Notes: generated by a model from the letters alone, not told the origin. A stretch of DNA of 64,000 nt from Flavobacterium agrisoli (GCF_016522065.1 NZ_JAEHFV010000001.1:310001-374000), one strand, 5' to 3'; shown: positions 1 to 9,253, counted from the first letter of the stretch. A program made the numbers and translations.

Positions 1-225
1 ATTGATGAAATGAATAAGTTAGGAACTTCATCTAAAGATATGGCACGTTATGATGTGTTGAAAAAACAAAGAGAAGACATATTTAGAAGTACCATCCCTT
101 ATCTTAAAAAAGCAGTAGAATTGGATCCTAAAAATGAAGGAGCTTCTAGCACTTTATTAAGTGTTTACAGAGCTTTAGAAATGACTCCAGAATACAAAGC
201 GCTTAAAGCACAATTAGGAAAATAA
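1..225 (+). CDS. TPR-repeat protein, C-terminal fragment (5' end outside window)
   Basis: The reading frame is open from the first base of the window and ends with TAA at 223-225, so only the C-terminal 74 residues are visible. The segment YLKKAVELDPKNEGA followed by LLSVYRALEMTPEYKALKA has the helix-turn-helix spacing and the A/P pattern of a tetratricopeptide repeat. The function cannot be read from this piece; TPR proteins are usually scaffolds for protein-protein contacts. A strong hairpin terminator follows directly, so this is the last gene of its transcript. Confidence 0.75.
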   Translation: MDEMNKLGTSSKDMARYDVLKKQREDIFRSTIPYLKKAVELDPKNEGASSTLLSVYRALEMTPEYKALKAQLGK

Positions 226-246
226 TTTCTTGAAATTTAAATAATT

Positions 247-283
247 AAAAGGTTTGGCTATTAGTTTAGTCAAACCTTTTTTT
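247..283 (+). terminator. Rho-independent terminator after the TPR gene
   Basis: A 14-bp stem (247-260 with 267-280, one G-T wobble, core AAAAGGTTTG/CAAACCTTTT) with a 6-nt loop runs into a T tract. It lies 22 bp after the TPR stop codon and before the next gene. Confidence 0.85.
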
Positions 284-371
284 ATTTTATAAAGTTAATT
301 CAGTCCTAAAATAGGCAGTGTTTACTGATATTTTCTTAAATTAGATAGCTATTATTTTACAAAATAAATTC

Positions 372-2645
372 ATGGAAAATTTCAACATACAAGCTTTTAT
401 CCCTCTTTTTTACTTGGTTTGGTCCGATGATAATTTAACCGATATCGAATTTGAAACACTTAAAAGTTTCATCAATTCTCAAACATGGTTGCAAGAAAAA
501 GACAAACTCTATTTACTTACCAAAATTGATAAACAAAATCCGCCTACAAGAGAAGAAATAATTGGTTGGAAAAATCAATTGGAAACTATTGTTCAAAATA
601 ATCCGAATATATCTTCCATTTTTGACATAATTGTAGATATGTCGACTGCTAGTAAAACTGCTTTGGGTGAATTTAAAAACGATTTTTTACAGCTCGAAAA
701 CGATTTAGGGGTTTTAGGTGAAGAAGTAGTGAGCCAATTCAAATCGAAAATTAATTTAGCCACTTCTAAATCAAAAACCGCGTCTAATTTTGATATAACT
801 AAAATTACGGCTCTTTTAAATGGTGATCAAGCAGAGATTATTGATAAAGTAAAGAAAGTAATTTCGCAGCCTGAATTTGCCTATTATACCGAAGAAAGTA
901 TCAGCAGTTACCGTGATAAAGTTTATGAATGGTGTAAAATTTTGGCTAATGAAAATTTTGGAAATATGGCCTTTCCCAAAGAATATGGTGGTGGCGATGA
1001 CATATTGAATTATTTTAGCATTATGGAAACCTTAAGTTATCATGACCTGAGTTTGGTTATCAAATTTGGGGTTCAATTTGGACTTTGGGGAATGAGTGTT
1101 CAATTATTAGGAACAAAAAAACATCATGAAAAATACCTGAAAGATATAGGTTCTTTGAAACTTCCGGGTTGTTTTGCAATGACCGAAACCAATCATGGTT
1201 CCAATGTCAAAGGTTTAGAAACTACTGCCACTTATGATCATCAAAATAAAACTTTTATCATTCAAACGCCTTACCCTAATGCACAAAAAGAATACATTGG
1301 AAATGCTGCTGTACATGGACAAATGGCCACTGTTTTCGCAAAATTAATTATCAATAATCACGACTATGGTGTTAATGCATTTATTGTTCCGTTACGCGAT
1401 TCGGAGGGTAATGTTTTAAACGGAATTAAAATTGGAGATTGTGGACCTAAAATGGGACTCAATGGCGTGGATAACGGCACTATTCGTTTTGATAACGTTA
1501 TTGTTCCAAAAGAAAATATGCTGGATCGGTTTGCTTCAGTAAATGAAAAGGGTGTATTCGAAAGTCCGATACCAAGCGATAACCGACGTTTTTTTACGAT
1601 GCTCGGAACACTCGTAGGTGGCCGAATTGGGATTCCACGTTCTGCATTAGCCGCGGCGAAATCTGGATTGGCAATTGCAATTAAATATGGCGATCAACGA
1701 AAACAATTTGGTCCCGATGGAGAAAGCGAAGTGCCTATTTTAAATTATCGTATTCACCAACGTCGATTGTTGCCTCATTTGGCTAAAACCTATGCTGTTC
1801 ATTTTGCGCTTCAATATTTGACCAAGCGATTTGTTTCGAGAACGGAGGCAGATATGCAAGAAATTGAAGCTTTAGCAGCCGGAATGAAATCCTATTCTTC
1901 TTGGAGTACTACAGCCATTTTACAAGAGTGTAGGGAAGCTTGTGGTGGAAAAGGATATTTATCCATAAACCGATTGGACCGATTAAAAAATGACACCGAA
2001 ATTTATACCACTTTTGAAGGAGACAATACGGTTTTAATGCAATTAGTGGCTAAAAATAGGTTATCCGAATTTAGAAAATCCTTTGGTAAAATGGATTCAG
2101 TTGGTTTGATACAGTATGTTTACGAAAATGCGAAAACGGTTTTTTCAGAAAAAAATCCGATAGCCACTCGAAGAACAGACGAAGCTCATTTGTTAGATAA
2201 ACAATTTCATTTGCAAGCTTTTCAATATAGAGAAAAAAGTATTTTAGCTTCGGCCGCAAAAAGAATTAAGAAATTAATTGAAGATGGATTAGCGGCTTAT
2301 GATGCTTTTAATGTGGTACAACACCATATGATTGATGTTGCACAAGCGTACTTAGAACGTGTTACATTAGAACAATTTCTTTTTGCTATTGACACGGTAG
2401 AAGACAAAGCGATACAAGCTGTTTTAGAAAAATTAGCCCAATTATATGCTCTTGCACAAATCGAAAAAAATAAGGCTTGGTTTTTAGAAGACGGGTATTT
2501 AGAGCCTGTAAAAACTAAAGCAATACGAAAAATGGTCAATCAATTGTGTTGGGATATTCGTCCAGATGCTGTAGCTTTGGTAGATGCATTTGCAATTCCA
2601 GCTTCCTGTTTGGCGGCACCAATTGCTTTTCAAGAACAAAAATAA
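372..2645 (+). CDS. Acyl-CoA dehydrogenase/oxidase family protein with helical N-terminal extension
   Basis: This 757-residue flavoprotein belongs to the acyl-CoA dehydrogenase/acyl-CoA oxidase superfamily, which introduces the alpha-beta double bond in acyl-CoA during fatty-acid oxidation. FAD/substrate contacts are visible in CFAMTETNHGSNVKGLETTA, and the C-terminal helical domain carries EACGGKGYLSINRL and TFEGDNTVLMQLVA. In the latter, E549 sits where acyl-CoA oxidases have their catalytic glutamate. The protein is much longer than ordinary dehydrogenases (about 380-400 aa) and is closer to oxidases. The first 100 or so residues (LFYLVWSDDNLTDIEFETL) precede the family domains and resemble a TerB-like helical module. 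The next gene starts 12 bp downstream, suggesting co-transcription. Oxidase versus dehydrogenase activity cannot be decided from sequence alone. Confidence 0.88.
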   Translation: MENFNIQAFIPLFYLVWSDDNLTDIEFETLKSFINSQTWLQEKDKLYLLTKIDKQNPPTREEIIGWKNQLETIVQNNPNISSIFDIIVDMSTASKTALGEFKNDFLQLENDLGVLGEEVVSQFKSKINLATSKSKTASNFDITKITALLNGDQAEIIDKVKKVISQPEFAYYTEESISSYRDKVYEWCKILANENFGNMAFPKEYGGGDDILNYFSIMETLSYHDLSLVIKFGVQFGLWGMSVQLLGTKKHHEKYLKDIGSLKLPGCFAMTETNHGSNVKGLETTATYDHQNKTFIIQTPYPNAQKEYIGNAAVHGQMATVFAKLIINNHDYGVNAFIVPLRDSEGNVLNGIKIGDCGPKMGLNGVDNGTIRFDNVIVPKENMLDRFASVNEKGVFESPIPSDNRRFFTMLGTLVGGRIGIPRSALAAAKSGLAIAIKYGDQRKQFGPDGESEVPILNYRIHQRRLLPHLAKTYAVHFALQYLTKRFVSRTEADMQEIEALAAGMKSYSSWSTTAILQECREACGGKGYLSINRLDRLKNDTEIYTTFEGDNTVLMQLVAKNRLSEFRKSFGKMDSVGLIQYVYENAKTVFSEKNPIATRRTDEAHLLDKQFHLQAFQYREKSILASAAKRIKKLIEDGLAAYDAFNVVQHHMIDVAQAYLERVTLEQFLFAIDTVEDKAIQAVLEKLAQLYALAQIEKNKAWFLEDGYLEPVKTKAIRKMVNQLCWDIRPDAVALVDAFAIPASCLAAPIAFQEQK

Positions 2646-2657
2646 ATCCTCCGTTTT

Positions 2658-3302
2658 ATGAAATTTAATTTTAGAAGTATTTTTTTGCTGTCATTTTTAT
2701 TTTTTTCGTTTTCAATTTTAGCGCAACCAAAAGATATCAATTCCACACAATTAGCCGATACTACATTTGTAAATTTAAAAGATTACAGCGCTGATTTCGT
2801 TTACGATATGAAGTACGCAACTAATGATAATTTTTTAAAAACAAAAGTGTACGATTGTGCTGAATGTTTTTTAAGATTGCAAACGGTACGCGCTTTAATT
2901 TTGGCAAATGCAGCATTTTTGCAAAGAGGTTATAAAATCAAGCTTTATGATTGTTATAGGCCACTTTCTATTCAAAAAAAAATGTGGGAAATTGTCCCGA
3001 ATCCTATTTATGTAGCCGATCCTAAAAAAGGCTCCATCCACAATAGAGGAGGAGCGGTTGATATTTCGCTTGTTAGTTTAGACGGAACAGAATTGGAAAT
3101 GGGTACGGCTTTTGACCATTTCGGAATTGAAGCTAGTCATCAATATTCTAAATTATCCAAACAAGTAAAAAACAATCGTAAATTGTTAAAGTCTGTTATG
3201 CAAAAAAATGGATTTAATTCTTTCGATTCCGAATGGTGGCATTACAATTTAAAAGCAGGTTTGAATGAAAAAGTGTCAAATACCAAATGGAAATGTGATT
3301 AA
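2658..3302 (+). CDS. D-alanyl-D-alanine dipeptidase (VanX/DdpX type, peptidase M15D)
   Basis: This 214-residue exported zinc dipeptidase probably hydrolyses D-Ala-D-Ala released or spilled during peptidoglycan metabolism. An N-terminal signal peptide (hydrophobic stretch ending SILA-QP) predicts periplasmic location. The M15 signature is complete: the YDCYRPLSIQ arginine motif, SIHNRGGAVDISL with H128 and D135 (spacing of 7 as in VanX), and SEWWHYNL with E192 and H195. It starts 12 bp after the acyl-CoA oxidase-like gene and is convergent with, and directly abuts, the next gene. No VanH/VanA partners are present, so a resistance role is unlikely and a cell-wall recycling role is more probable. 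Confidence 0.9.
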   Translation: MKFNFRSIFLLSFLFFSFSILAQPKDINSTQLADTTFVNLKDYSADFVYDMKYATNDNFLKTKVYDCAECFLRLQTVRALILANAAFLQRGYKIKLYDCYRPLSIQKKMWEIVPNPIYVADPKKGSIHNRGGAVDISLVSLDGTELEMGTAFDHFGIEASHQYSKLSKQVKNNRKLLKSVMQKNGFNSFDSEWWHYNLKAGLNEKVSNTKWKCD

Positions 3303-3869
3303 TTACTCCACACATTTTAAATTATTCATGAAATAAGTATCGGGCTCGTATTTTTTGCCGTCCATTTCGGAGGTTAATTCATGACGAATCACATAATCTT
3401 CCGAGCCTGTCAAATATTTAATTCGCATTACCGAAACGGGAGATTTTTTCAATTCTTCTATACTACCTTTTATAAACATAAAAATTCCAACGGTAACACG
3501 GTTGTCAAAACCTTTATCATCTCTAATTAATGTACCGCAATTCTCTTGATCCATATGGTATAACGTAACAATTTTACCATTAGCCAATTGCAAAATTAGT
3601 CTCGAATTTTTATCGAAACAATTTGCAGTCATAAAATCTTTACTTTTATTAATTAATTGCAAATTTAAAGTGGGCATACCATCAGTAGAGGCTAAACTAA
3701 AAAAAACGTAACTAGCTGTTCCGCCAAAGTGTTTTTCGCTAATGATATAATCTCGAGTAGATTTGTAAGTTCCAATAGAATCTGTAACGTTAGAACTGTA
3801 ATCGCATCCTTTTTGAGCCGTTAATTGTAGTGTCAAGAATAAAAAAGTAAGAGAAAGTAATTGTTTCAT
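3303..3869 (-). CDS. Exported protein of unknown function
   Basis: The 188-residue product starts with a clear signal peptide (MKQLLSLTFLFLTLQLTAQ) and has no domain I recognise. Scattered cysteines (mature N-terminus KGCDYS, TANCFDK, DQENCGT, NNLKCVE near the end) could form periplasmic disulfides. It is rich in beta-type segments, consistent with a small periplasmic or surface protein. It lies 7 bp downstream of the THUMP-like methyltransferase gene, so it is probably the last gene of that leftward transcript. Its stop codon abuts that of the convergent dipeptidase gene. Confidence 0.65.
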   Translation of the reverse strand: MKQLLSLTFLFLTLQLTAQKGCDYSSNVTDSIGTYKSTRDYIISEKHFGGTASYVFFSLASTDGMPTLNLQLINKSKDFMTANCFDKNSRLILQLANGKIVTLYHMDQENCGTLIRDDKGFDNRVTVGIFMFIKGSIEELKKSPVSVMRIKYLTGSEDYVIRHELTSEMDGKKYEPDTYFMNNLKCVE

Positions 3870-3876
3870 TTTAGAA

Positions 3877-5055
3877 TTAAATTTTTTTGCAAATTAAAAC
3901 TATTTTATTGTTTTTTATGTCTGTTGTAAAAAAACAATAACAATTTCCTCCTTCTTTAATTTTCCATTTTTTCCGAATACTTTCTACATTATCTGGGAAA
4001 TTACGAGTAGTAATATTTGCTTTTTGATTTAATAAATGTGTTTTTAAATCATGTTTATTATAACCAATTGTGTTTTCGATTTCAAAAATCCGGCCAGGAA
4101 AATCGATTTTTTCATTCGATGTGTATAAATGCGAATGTTTATGAAGTTTATCAATCTTAAAATGCGAGCTAATAACTTCAAAACCTCCCGATTTCATCAA
4201 AGCGCTATTGGGTTCATAAAGGTACTTTTGAGGAGTATTATATGTGGCAAGTATTTGATTATCATCTAAAATAAAATCAAATTGTTGAATTTCGTTTTTA
4301 CCAAAATTAACTGTCGAAATGGTAATTTCGCTAGTATAATTTTGATGAATTTCCCATAAAAGTTCTTTAACCTCATTTTCGAGTGCCACAATATGGATTT
4401 TTTTCACATTTTTTAATTCGGATAATCCAGCCGATAGATCTAATAACGGAGCTGTTTTTATCAGAATAGCTGGAGCGAATTGAAAGTAAAAATCAATATT
4501 TTCGGGTACATTTGGCAGGCAATCGGCAAGCATAAAAACTTTACCTTTAGCATCATTTCGCCGGGAAGGATCAATGTAAATCCAATCCCATTTTTTGTTC
4601 AAATCTTGTAAAATTACATAACTATCGTCGGCATAACAATCAAGATTTGAAACGTTGAGTTGTTTAAAATTATGCTCTACTATAGCCGATAATTCGGTAT
4701 TTAATTCGCAATGAGCAACTGTTTCAAATTTTTGTGCAAAATAGTAATCATCAATTCCAAATCCACCGGTAAGGTCAATAAGTGATTTTCCAGAAAGTAA
4801 ACTTGATTTGTATAAAGCTGTTTTTTCAGAAGAAGATTGTTCAATCGAAATTTTGCTTGGATAAATTATGTTTTTACTGGCAAACCAAGTCGGCAATTTG
4901 CTTTTGGCTTTGGCTTTTGCTTCAATTTGATTGAGAATTGTAACCCATTCAACGTTTGGAAACGGATTCTTTTGAAGAGCCAGTTTAGCAATTGGCTCGC
5001 CTATTTTTTCGTTTATAAAATCTTGAATTTCGGATTGTAAAAAAGGAAAAGTCAA
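3877..5055 (-). CDS. Class I SAM-dependent methyltransferase with THUMP-like domain
   Basis: The central SAM-binding signature LIDLTGGFGIDDYYFAQKF is followed by an acidic ribose-binding position (AHCELN) and DWIYIDPSRR. The DPSRR motif resembles the DPPY/DPPR catalytic motif of RNA N-methyltransferases. The C-terminal third (FPGRIFEIENTIGYNKHDLK onward) matches the THUMP-like domain that accompanies this family in Bacteroidota. An RNA, probably tRNA or rRNA, is the likely substrate, but this is inference. The start is a TTG at 5053-5055. An in-frame TAA lies six codons upstream and there is no ATG near the N-terminus, so TTG is the only reasonable start; it lies 1 bp after the stop of the upstream transporter gene. 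Confidence 0.82.
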   Translation of the reverse strand: MTFPFLQSEIQDFINEKIGEPIAKLALQKNPFPNVEWVTILNQIEAKAKAKSKLPTWFASKNIIYPSKISIEQSSSEKTALYKSSLLSGKSLIDLTGGFGIDDYYFAQKFETVAHCELNTELSAIVEHNFKQLNVSNLDCYADDSYVILQDLNKKWDWIYIDPSRRNDAKGKVFMLADCLPNVPENIDFYFQFAPAILIKTAPLLDLSAGLSELKNVKKIHIVALENEVKELLWEIHQNYTSEITISTVNFGKNEIQQFDFILDDNQILATYNTPQKYLYEPNSALMKSGGFEVISSHFKIDKLHKHSHLYTSNEKIDFPGRIFEIENTIGYNKHDLKTHLLNQKANITTRNFPDNVESIRKKWKIKEGGNCYCFFTTDIKNNKIVLICKKI

Positions 5056-5056
5056 A

Positions 5057-6148
5057 TTAAATTTTTTCAGTTAATACCATTACAATTCTGTTATTAGGGA
5101 AAAATTCTTTTAAAATTACTTTAATCATGGTAAACATAGGAATAGCGATAATCATTCCGACAATTCCGAATGAAATGCCACAAATCAAAACAATTAAAAA
5201 GATTTCTAACGGATGCGAATTTACGCTTTTAGATGAAATGATGGGCTGACTAATATTGTTATCGATAGCCTGAACCAATAAAAATCCGATTACCACATAA
5301 ATGGTTGTTGGTAAAATTTCGGTTTGAAAATCATGTCCAATTAAACTCAACATAGTTAAAATAGCAGCCAAAACAGTCCCAATGATAGGACCAATGTAAG
5401 GAATCACATTTAATAGGGCACATAAAAAGGCAATGATAAAGGCATTTTGACTTCCAAAAATCAATAAAACAATCAAATAAAGAACAAATACAACTGATAA
5501 TTGCATTAAAAGTCCAATAAAATAGCGAGTTAACAAATGGTTGATTTTTGTAATCGAATTTAAGATTTTCTCTTCATTATTATCGGGTAAAATTCTACGA
5601 GCATTTTCTTTAAATACCTTTTGATCTTTAATAAAAAAGAAGGTAATAAAAAGAACCGAAACTAATCCCATTCCGAAATTTGCCAAAAAATTAAGGATAA
5701 TATTGATGAAATTGGTGAAAAAACCGAAATTGATTTTTTCGGCTAAGTTTGTTTTTTTGGCCAAGGTGTTTAAGTCTACATGCTCTATATTGAAATAATC
5801 TTCAATTTTATATTCCATATTTATAAATTGCGTTTGTAAATTATCGGTGTCCAATAAAGCTAAATTATTGGCTTGCGAGATAATTAGCGGCACAAACAAA
5901 AAGATGAAACCACAAATCGTTACAATAAATAATATTATTGAAATGGTTGCCGCCCAAGTACTGCTTATTTTTAATTTGTGTTCTAAAAATTGTACTAATG
6001 GATTAGCAATAAGTGCTAAAATTAAAGAAACAATCAAATAGACAATTACCGTTTGAATTAAGTAAGCAAAATATAATACTAAACCAATAATGAGTATAGT
6101 TGCTAAAGCTCTTAAAAGCCCATTAGAAATGATTTTAGGTGTTACCAT
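5057..6148 (-). CDS. AI-2E family transporter (TqsA/YhhT-type membrane permease)
   Basis: The 363-residue protein has about eight hydrophobic segments and the family's hallmark loop ALLNVIPYIGPIIGTVLAAI. C-terminal VLICGISFGIVGMIIAIPMF is also typical. The family includes autoinducer-2 exporters and Na+/H+ antiporters, so the substrate here is unknown. It heads a leftward group with the THUMP-like methyltransferase and the exported protein. It follows the trmH-like gene with a 59-bp gap, so it could be in the same long leftward transcript or have its own promoter. Confidence 0.88.
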   Translation of the reverse strand: MVTPKIISNGLLRALATILIIGLVLYFAYLIQTVIVYLIVSLILALIANPLVQFLEHKLKISSTWAATISIILFIVTICGFIFLFVPLIISQANNLALLDTDNLQTQFINMEYKIEDYFNIEHVDLNTLAKKTNLAEKINFGFFTNFINIILNFLANFGMGLVSVLFITFFFIKDQKVFKENARRILPDNNEEKILNSITKINHLLTRYFIGLLMQLSVVFVLYLIVLLIFGSQNAFIIAFLCALLNVIPYIGPIIGTVLAAILTMLSLIGHDFQTEILPTTIYVVIGFLLVQAIDNNISQPIISSKSVNSHPLEIFLIVLICGISFGIVGMIIAIPMFTMIKVILKEFFPNNRIVMVLTEKI

Positions 6149-6207
6149 TTGTTGTGTAATTAGAGTATAAATATAGAAAAATACTGCTTAAAAAATATTT
6201 AAAATGA

Positions 6208-6720
6208 TTATTTTAAATTCTGAATACGGTTTGTAATTTCGTATAAACAAATGCTAGCGGCCTGAACTACATTCATACTACTGTTTTCGCCATACATATT
6301 AATATGCAAGATTTGATGGGCTATTTGTAATAATATTTCGGAAATTCCGTTGATTTCGCTTCCAAGAAGTAAGGCTATTTTTTGGTTTTTCGGAATTTTT
6401 ACTGATGATAGTGATTGACTGTTTTGGGTTATTTCTAAAGCAATGATTTGGAAATTATTTTCTTGTAAATAGTGCTTTAACTCGATTGAATCTTCAAAAA
6501 TTTTATATGGAACTTTTAGATGAGTGCTTCTAGAAGTTTTGTTTATTTTTCGAGGATTTAACGGAATATCTTTGCCTGTAAAAATAATTTCATTCACTCC
6601 AAATGCTTCACAAATTCTGAAAAGGGAACCAATATTTTGCTGAAAATAAATATGGTCACAAATTACCGAAACAGGGAAGTTGGCGCGTTCAAAATGGGTA
6701 TCGAAATGAGAAAGTTGCAT
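6208..6720 (-). CDS. TrmH/SpoU family RNA 2'-O-methyltransferase
   Basis: All three SpoU motifs are visible: motif 1 QQNIGSLFRICEAFG, motif 2 IALLLGSEINGIS, and motif 3 NMYGENSSMNVVQAASICLYE. Together they form the deep trefoil knot that binds S-adenosylmethionine. At 170 residues it is a minimal catalytic domain without an N-terminal substrate-binding extension, similar in size to TrmL. The RNA target (tRNA wobble or rRNA ribose) cannot be assigned. Its ATG overlaps the TAA of the upstream DUF4159 gene by one base (TAATG), implying translational coupling. Confidence 0.9.
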   Translation of the reverse strand: MQLSHFDTHFERANFPVSVICDHIYFQQNIGSLFRICEAFGVNEIIFTGKDIPLNPRKINKTSRSTHLKVPYKIFEDSIELKHYLQENNFQIIALEITQNSQSLSSVKIPKNQKIALLLGSEINGISEILLQIAHQILHINMYGENSSMNVVQAASICLYEITNRIQNLK

Positions 6721-7364
6721 TAATTAGTAAAAATATAATTGATAATGTTTGCACCCATTTTTAAAGCTTTTTCTCGAACCGATGGCGGATCATTGTGCAC
6801 TTCCGAATCCTCCCAACCATCGCCTAAATCGCATTGGTACGTGTATAATAAAACTAATTTATTATCGACAAATATTCCAAAAGCCTGAGGTCTTTTGTTG
6901 TCGTGTTCGTGAATTTTTGGTAAACCTTCAGAAAACAAATAAGGTTTTTGAAAAATAGGATGGCTTGTTGGTAGTTCAATCAAAGCGTTATTCGGAAATA
7001 TTTTTTTTATTTGAATCCGAATATATTGATCCATTCCGTAATTATCATCAATATGTAAAAACCCACCACCATGTAAGTAATTTTTCAGATTTGCAATGTC
7101 CGATTCGCTAAAGACAACATTTCCATGTCCGGTCATGTGTACAAAAGGATAGGAAAACAAATCGGGGTCACTTGGAGTAACAGTTTTAGGTTTTGCCTTC
7201 AAACGAGTATGAATGTTAGCGTTACAAAATGAAATCAAATTGGGTAAAGCTGTGGGGTTTGCATACCAATCGCCGCCACCGCTGTATTTTAATAAAGCTA
7301 ATTCTTGTGAAAAAAGAGTACCAGAAATGAAAAACAAGAAGCAAATAAAATAATTTGTTTTCAT
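6720..7364 (-). CDS. DUF4159 domain-containing exported protein
   Basis: The 214-residue protein has a signal peptide (ends TLFSQE) and one DUF4159 domain. Characteristic blocks are KYSGGGDWYANPTALPNL near the N-terminus, FVHMTGHGNVVFSESDI, and LHGGGFLHIDDNYGMD. DUF4159 resembles a class-I glutamine amidotransferase-like fold and occurs with gliding and motility-associated or BatA-like proteins in Bacteroidota, but its activity is unknown. It lies between rsmE (6-bp gap) and the trmH-like gene (1-bp overlap) in a tight leftward operon. Confidence 0.82.
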   Translation of the reverse strand: MKTNYFICFLFFISGTLFSQELALLKYSGGGDWYANPTALPNLISFCNANIHTRLKAKPKTVTPSDPDLFSYPFVHMTGHGNVVFSESDIANLKNYLHGGGFLHIDDNYGMDQYIRIQIKKIFPNNALIELPTSHPIFQKPYLFSEGLPKIHEHDNKRPQAFGIFVDNKLVLLYTYQCDLGDGWEDSEVHNDPPSVREKALKMGANIINYIFTN

Positions 7365-7370
7365 GATGAT

Positions 7371-8081
7371 TTAATTTTCATTAAAAAAAACGACGCTATG
7401 ACAAGCTACAACAGCAGCAGTTTCTGTTCGTAAACGCGTATTGCCTAAAGAAACGGGTATGTATTTATTTTGAAGAGCCATTTCAATCTCTGAGTTTGAA
7501 AAATCTCCTTCTGGACCTATTAAAATGGTAACGTCTTGATTAACTTGTAAGACCGATTTCAACGTTTTTTTATCCGTTTCTTCACAATGAGCAATAAGTT
7601 TCAGACCGTTAGTTTCATTGTTTTTAATAAAATCTTTGAAAGAAATAGCCGGATTTAATTTAGGTAAATACAATTCGTTAGCTTGCTTTAAGGCCGATAA
7701 AATAATTTTTTCATAACGCTCGCTGTTTATTGTTTTCCGTTCGGAACGATCACAAATAATAGGTGTTATTTCTTGAATTCCGATTTCGGTTGCCTTTTCT
7801 AAAAACCACTCGTAACGATCATTCATTTTAGTTGGTGCAACAGCCAAATGCAGTTTAAAATTCGGTTTTTCTTTTTGGTCAAACGAAAGCACACGAACAG
7901 TACATTTATTATCTGAAGCTAATACAATTTCGGTTTCGAATAAAAAACCTTCTCCATTGGTAACGTGTAAAATAGCACCTTCTTTCTTACGAAGAACTTT
8001 AATAATGTGTCGACTTTCTTCTTTATCAAAAGAAAATTCTGTTGTAGTAACATCGAGTGAAGAATTGTAAAATAATTGCAT
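7371..8081 (-). CDS. rsmE: 16S rRNA (uracil-1498-N3)-methyltransferase RsmE
   Basis: RsmE methylates N3 of U1498 in 16S rRNA of the assembled 30S subunit. The 236-residue length is typical. The N-terminal PUA-like part (SRHIIKVLRKKEGAILHVT) precedes a SPOUT knot with PTKMNDRYEWFLEKATEIG, the SAM-binding ILIGPEGDFSNSEIEMA and the terminal LGNTRLRTETAAVVA, all RsmE hallmarks. It begins 6 bp after tsaD. Confidence 0.95.
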   Translation of the reverse strand: MQLFYNSSLDVTTTEFSFDKEESRHIIKVLRKKEGAILHVTNGEGFLFETEIVLASDNKCTVRVLSFDQKEKPNFKLHLAVAPTKMNDRYEWFLEKATEIGIQEITPIICDRSERKTINSERYEKIILSALKQANELYLPKLNPAISFKDFIKNNETNGLKLIAHCEETDKKTLKSVLQVNQDVTILIGPEGDFSNSEIEMALQNKYIPVSLGNTRLRTETAAVVACHSVVFFNEN

Positions 8082-8087
8082 ACTTTT

Positions 8088-9110
8088 TTAGAATGAAATT
8101 CGTGCTTTAGAAACCACTTTTGAAGTTTCAAATTGTTCATTTAAATATTTTTGATATCCCACAATTCCAATCATAGCGGCATTATCGGTTGTGTATTCAA
8201 ATTTTGGAATAAACGTTTTCCAGCCGTATTTTTTTTCGGTTTCTTTTAATCGTTTTCTAATTCCCGAATTAGCCGAAACACCTCCGCCAATGGCAATTTG
8301 TTTTATTCCGGTTTCTTTGACAGCTAGTTTAATTTTGTCCATCAAAATTTCGATAATGGTATATTGAATGGATGAGCAAATATCATTTCGATTTTCTTCG
8401 ATAAAACTTGGATTTTGTGCGACATTCTTTTGGATGAAATACAAAATAGCGGTTTTTAATCCCGAAAAACTAAAATCCAGACCAGGAACTTTCGGTTTGG
8501 TAAAAGTAAATGCTTTTGGATTTCCCAACTGCGCATATTTATCGATTAAAGGACCGCCCGGATACGGTAAATTTAAAATTTTAGCACTTTTGTCAAAAGC
8601 TTCTCCTACAGCATCGTCGGTTGTTTCGCCAATAATTTCCATATCGAAAAAATCATTCACTTTTACAATTTGTGTATGACCGCCACTTATGGTTAATGCC
8701 AAAAAGGGAAAAGTGGGTTTTTCAAAACCTTCTTCATCTATAAAATGAGCCAAAATGTGTGCTTGCATGTGGTTTACAGCAATCAACGGAATGTTTAATG
8801 CCAAAGCCATCGATTTGCTAAAAGAACTTCCAACCAAAAGTGAGCCCATTAAGCCGGGTCCTTGGGTAAAAGCAATTGCATTTAGTTGTTCTTTTTGTAC
8901 ATTTGCTTTGCGCAAAGCAGCATCTATAACAGGAACAATATTTTGTTGATGTGCTCTCGAAGCCAATTCAGGAACCACACCGCCGTATTGGTTGTGAATT
9001 AATTGGTTGGCAACAACATTGGAGAGTACTTTATCGTTATGTAATACGGCTGCTGCAGTATCATCGCAAGAACTTTCTATGGCAAGTATAAAAACCTCAG
9101 ATTTTTGCAT
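8088..9110 (-). CDS. tsaD: tRNA N6-adenosine threonylcarbamoyltransferase TsaD
   Basis: TsaD transfers the threonylcarbamoyl group from TC-AMP to A37 of ANN-decoding tRNAs, in complex with TsaB and TsaE. The 340-residue length fits the family. The ASKHA fold is seen in IESSCDDTAAAVL, the metal-binding histidines in NHMQAHILAHF, and the phosphate-binding SGGHTQIV and IAIGGGVSANSGIR. Its ATG at 9110 faces the tamB-like gene. It heads the leftward tsaD-rsmE-DUF4159-trmH operon. Confidence 0.96.
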   Translation of the reverse strand: MQKSEVFILAIESSCDDTAAAVLHNDKVLSNVVANQLIHNQYGGVVPELASRAHQQNIVPVIDAALRKANVQKEQLNAIAFTQGPGLMGSLLVGSSFSKSMALALNIPLIAVNHMQAHILAHFIDEEGFEKPTFPFLALTISGGHTQIVKVNDFFDMEIIGETTDDAVGEAFDKSAKILNLPYPGGPLIDKYAQLGNPKAFTFTKPKVPGLDFSFSGLKTAILYFIQKNVAQNPSFIEENRNDICSSIQYTIIEILMDKIKLAVKETGIKQIAIGGGVSANSGIRKRLKETEKKYGWKTFIPKFEYTTDNAAMIGIVGYQKYLNEQFETSKVVSKARISF

Positions 9111-9131
9111 ATAAAGGCACGAATTTTGAAT

Positions 9132-9139
9132 TATATTTG
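9132..9139 (+). promoter_or_regulatory. Candidate -7 element (TATATTTG) for the tamB-like gene
   Basis: TATATTTG matches the Bacteroidota -7 consensus TAnnTTTG. It lies in the divergent tsaD/tamB intergenic region. Transcription would start near 9146, leaving room for a leader and for a translation start upstream of 9308. A TTTG at 9104-9107 is slightly too far upstream to be a good -33 element. Confidence 0.4.
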
Positions 9140-9253
9140 ACTAATAAATTGTTTTCGTAATTTATTTTGGGTAGTTGCCAAAATTAAAGAATTTTTATCA
9201 AAAGAGCTTTGATTTGGTTATCCAAAAAATAAAAATTAAAGTAAATAAGTCCT

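Noticed and set aside
2658..3302. VanX as part of a vancomycin-resistance cluster
   Set aside because: No VanH, VanA or VanRS genes are present; the gene is linked to an acyl-CoA oxidase-like gene and looks like a housekeeping dipeptidase.
8368..8949. Open frames on the plus strand opposite tsaD
   Set aside because: They are antisense shadows of a well-conserved gene, with no start context and biased composition; the same holds for many other short antisense frames in the window.
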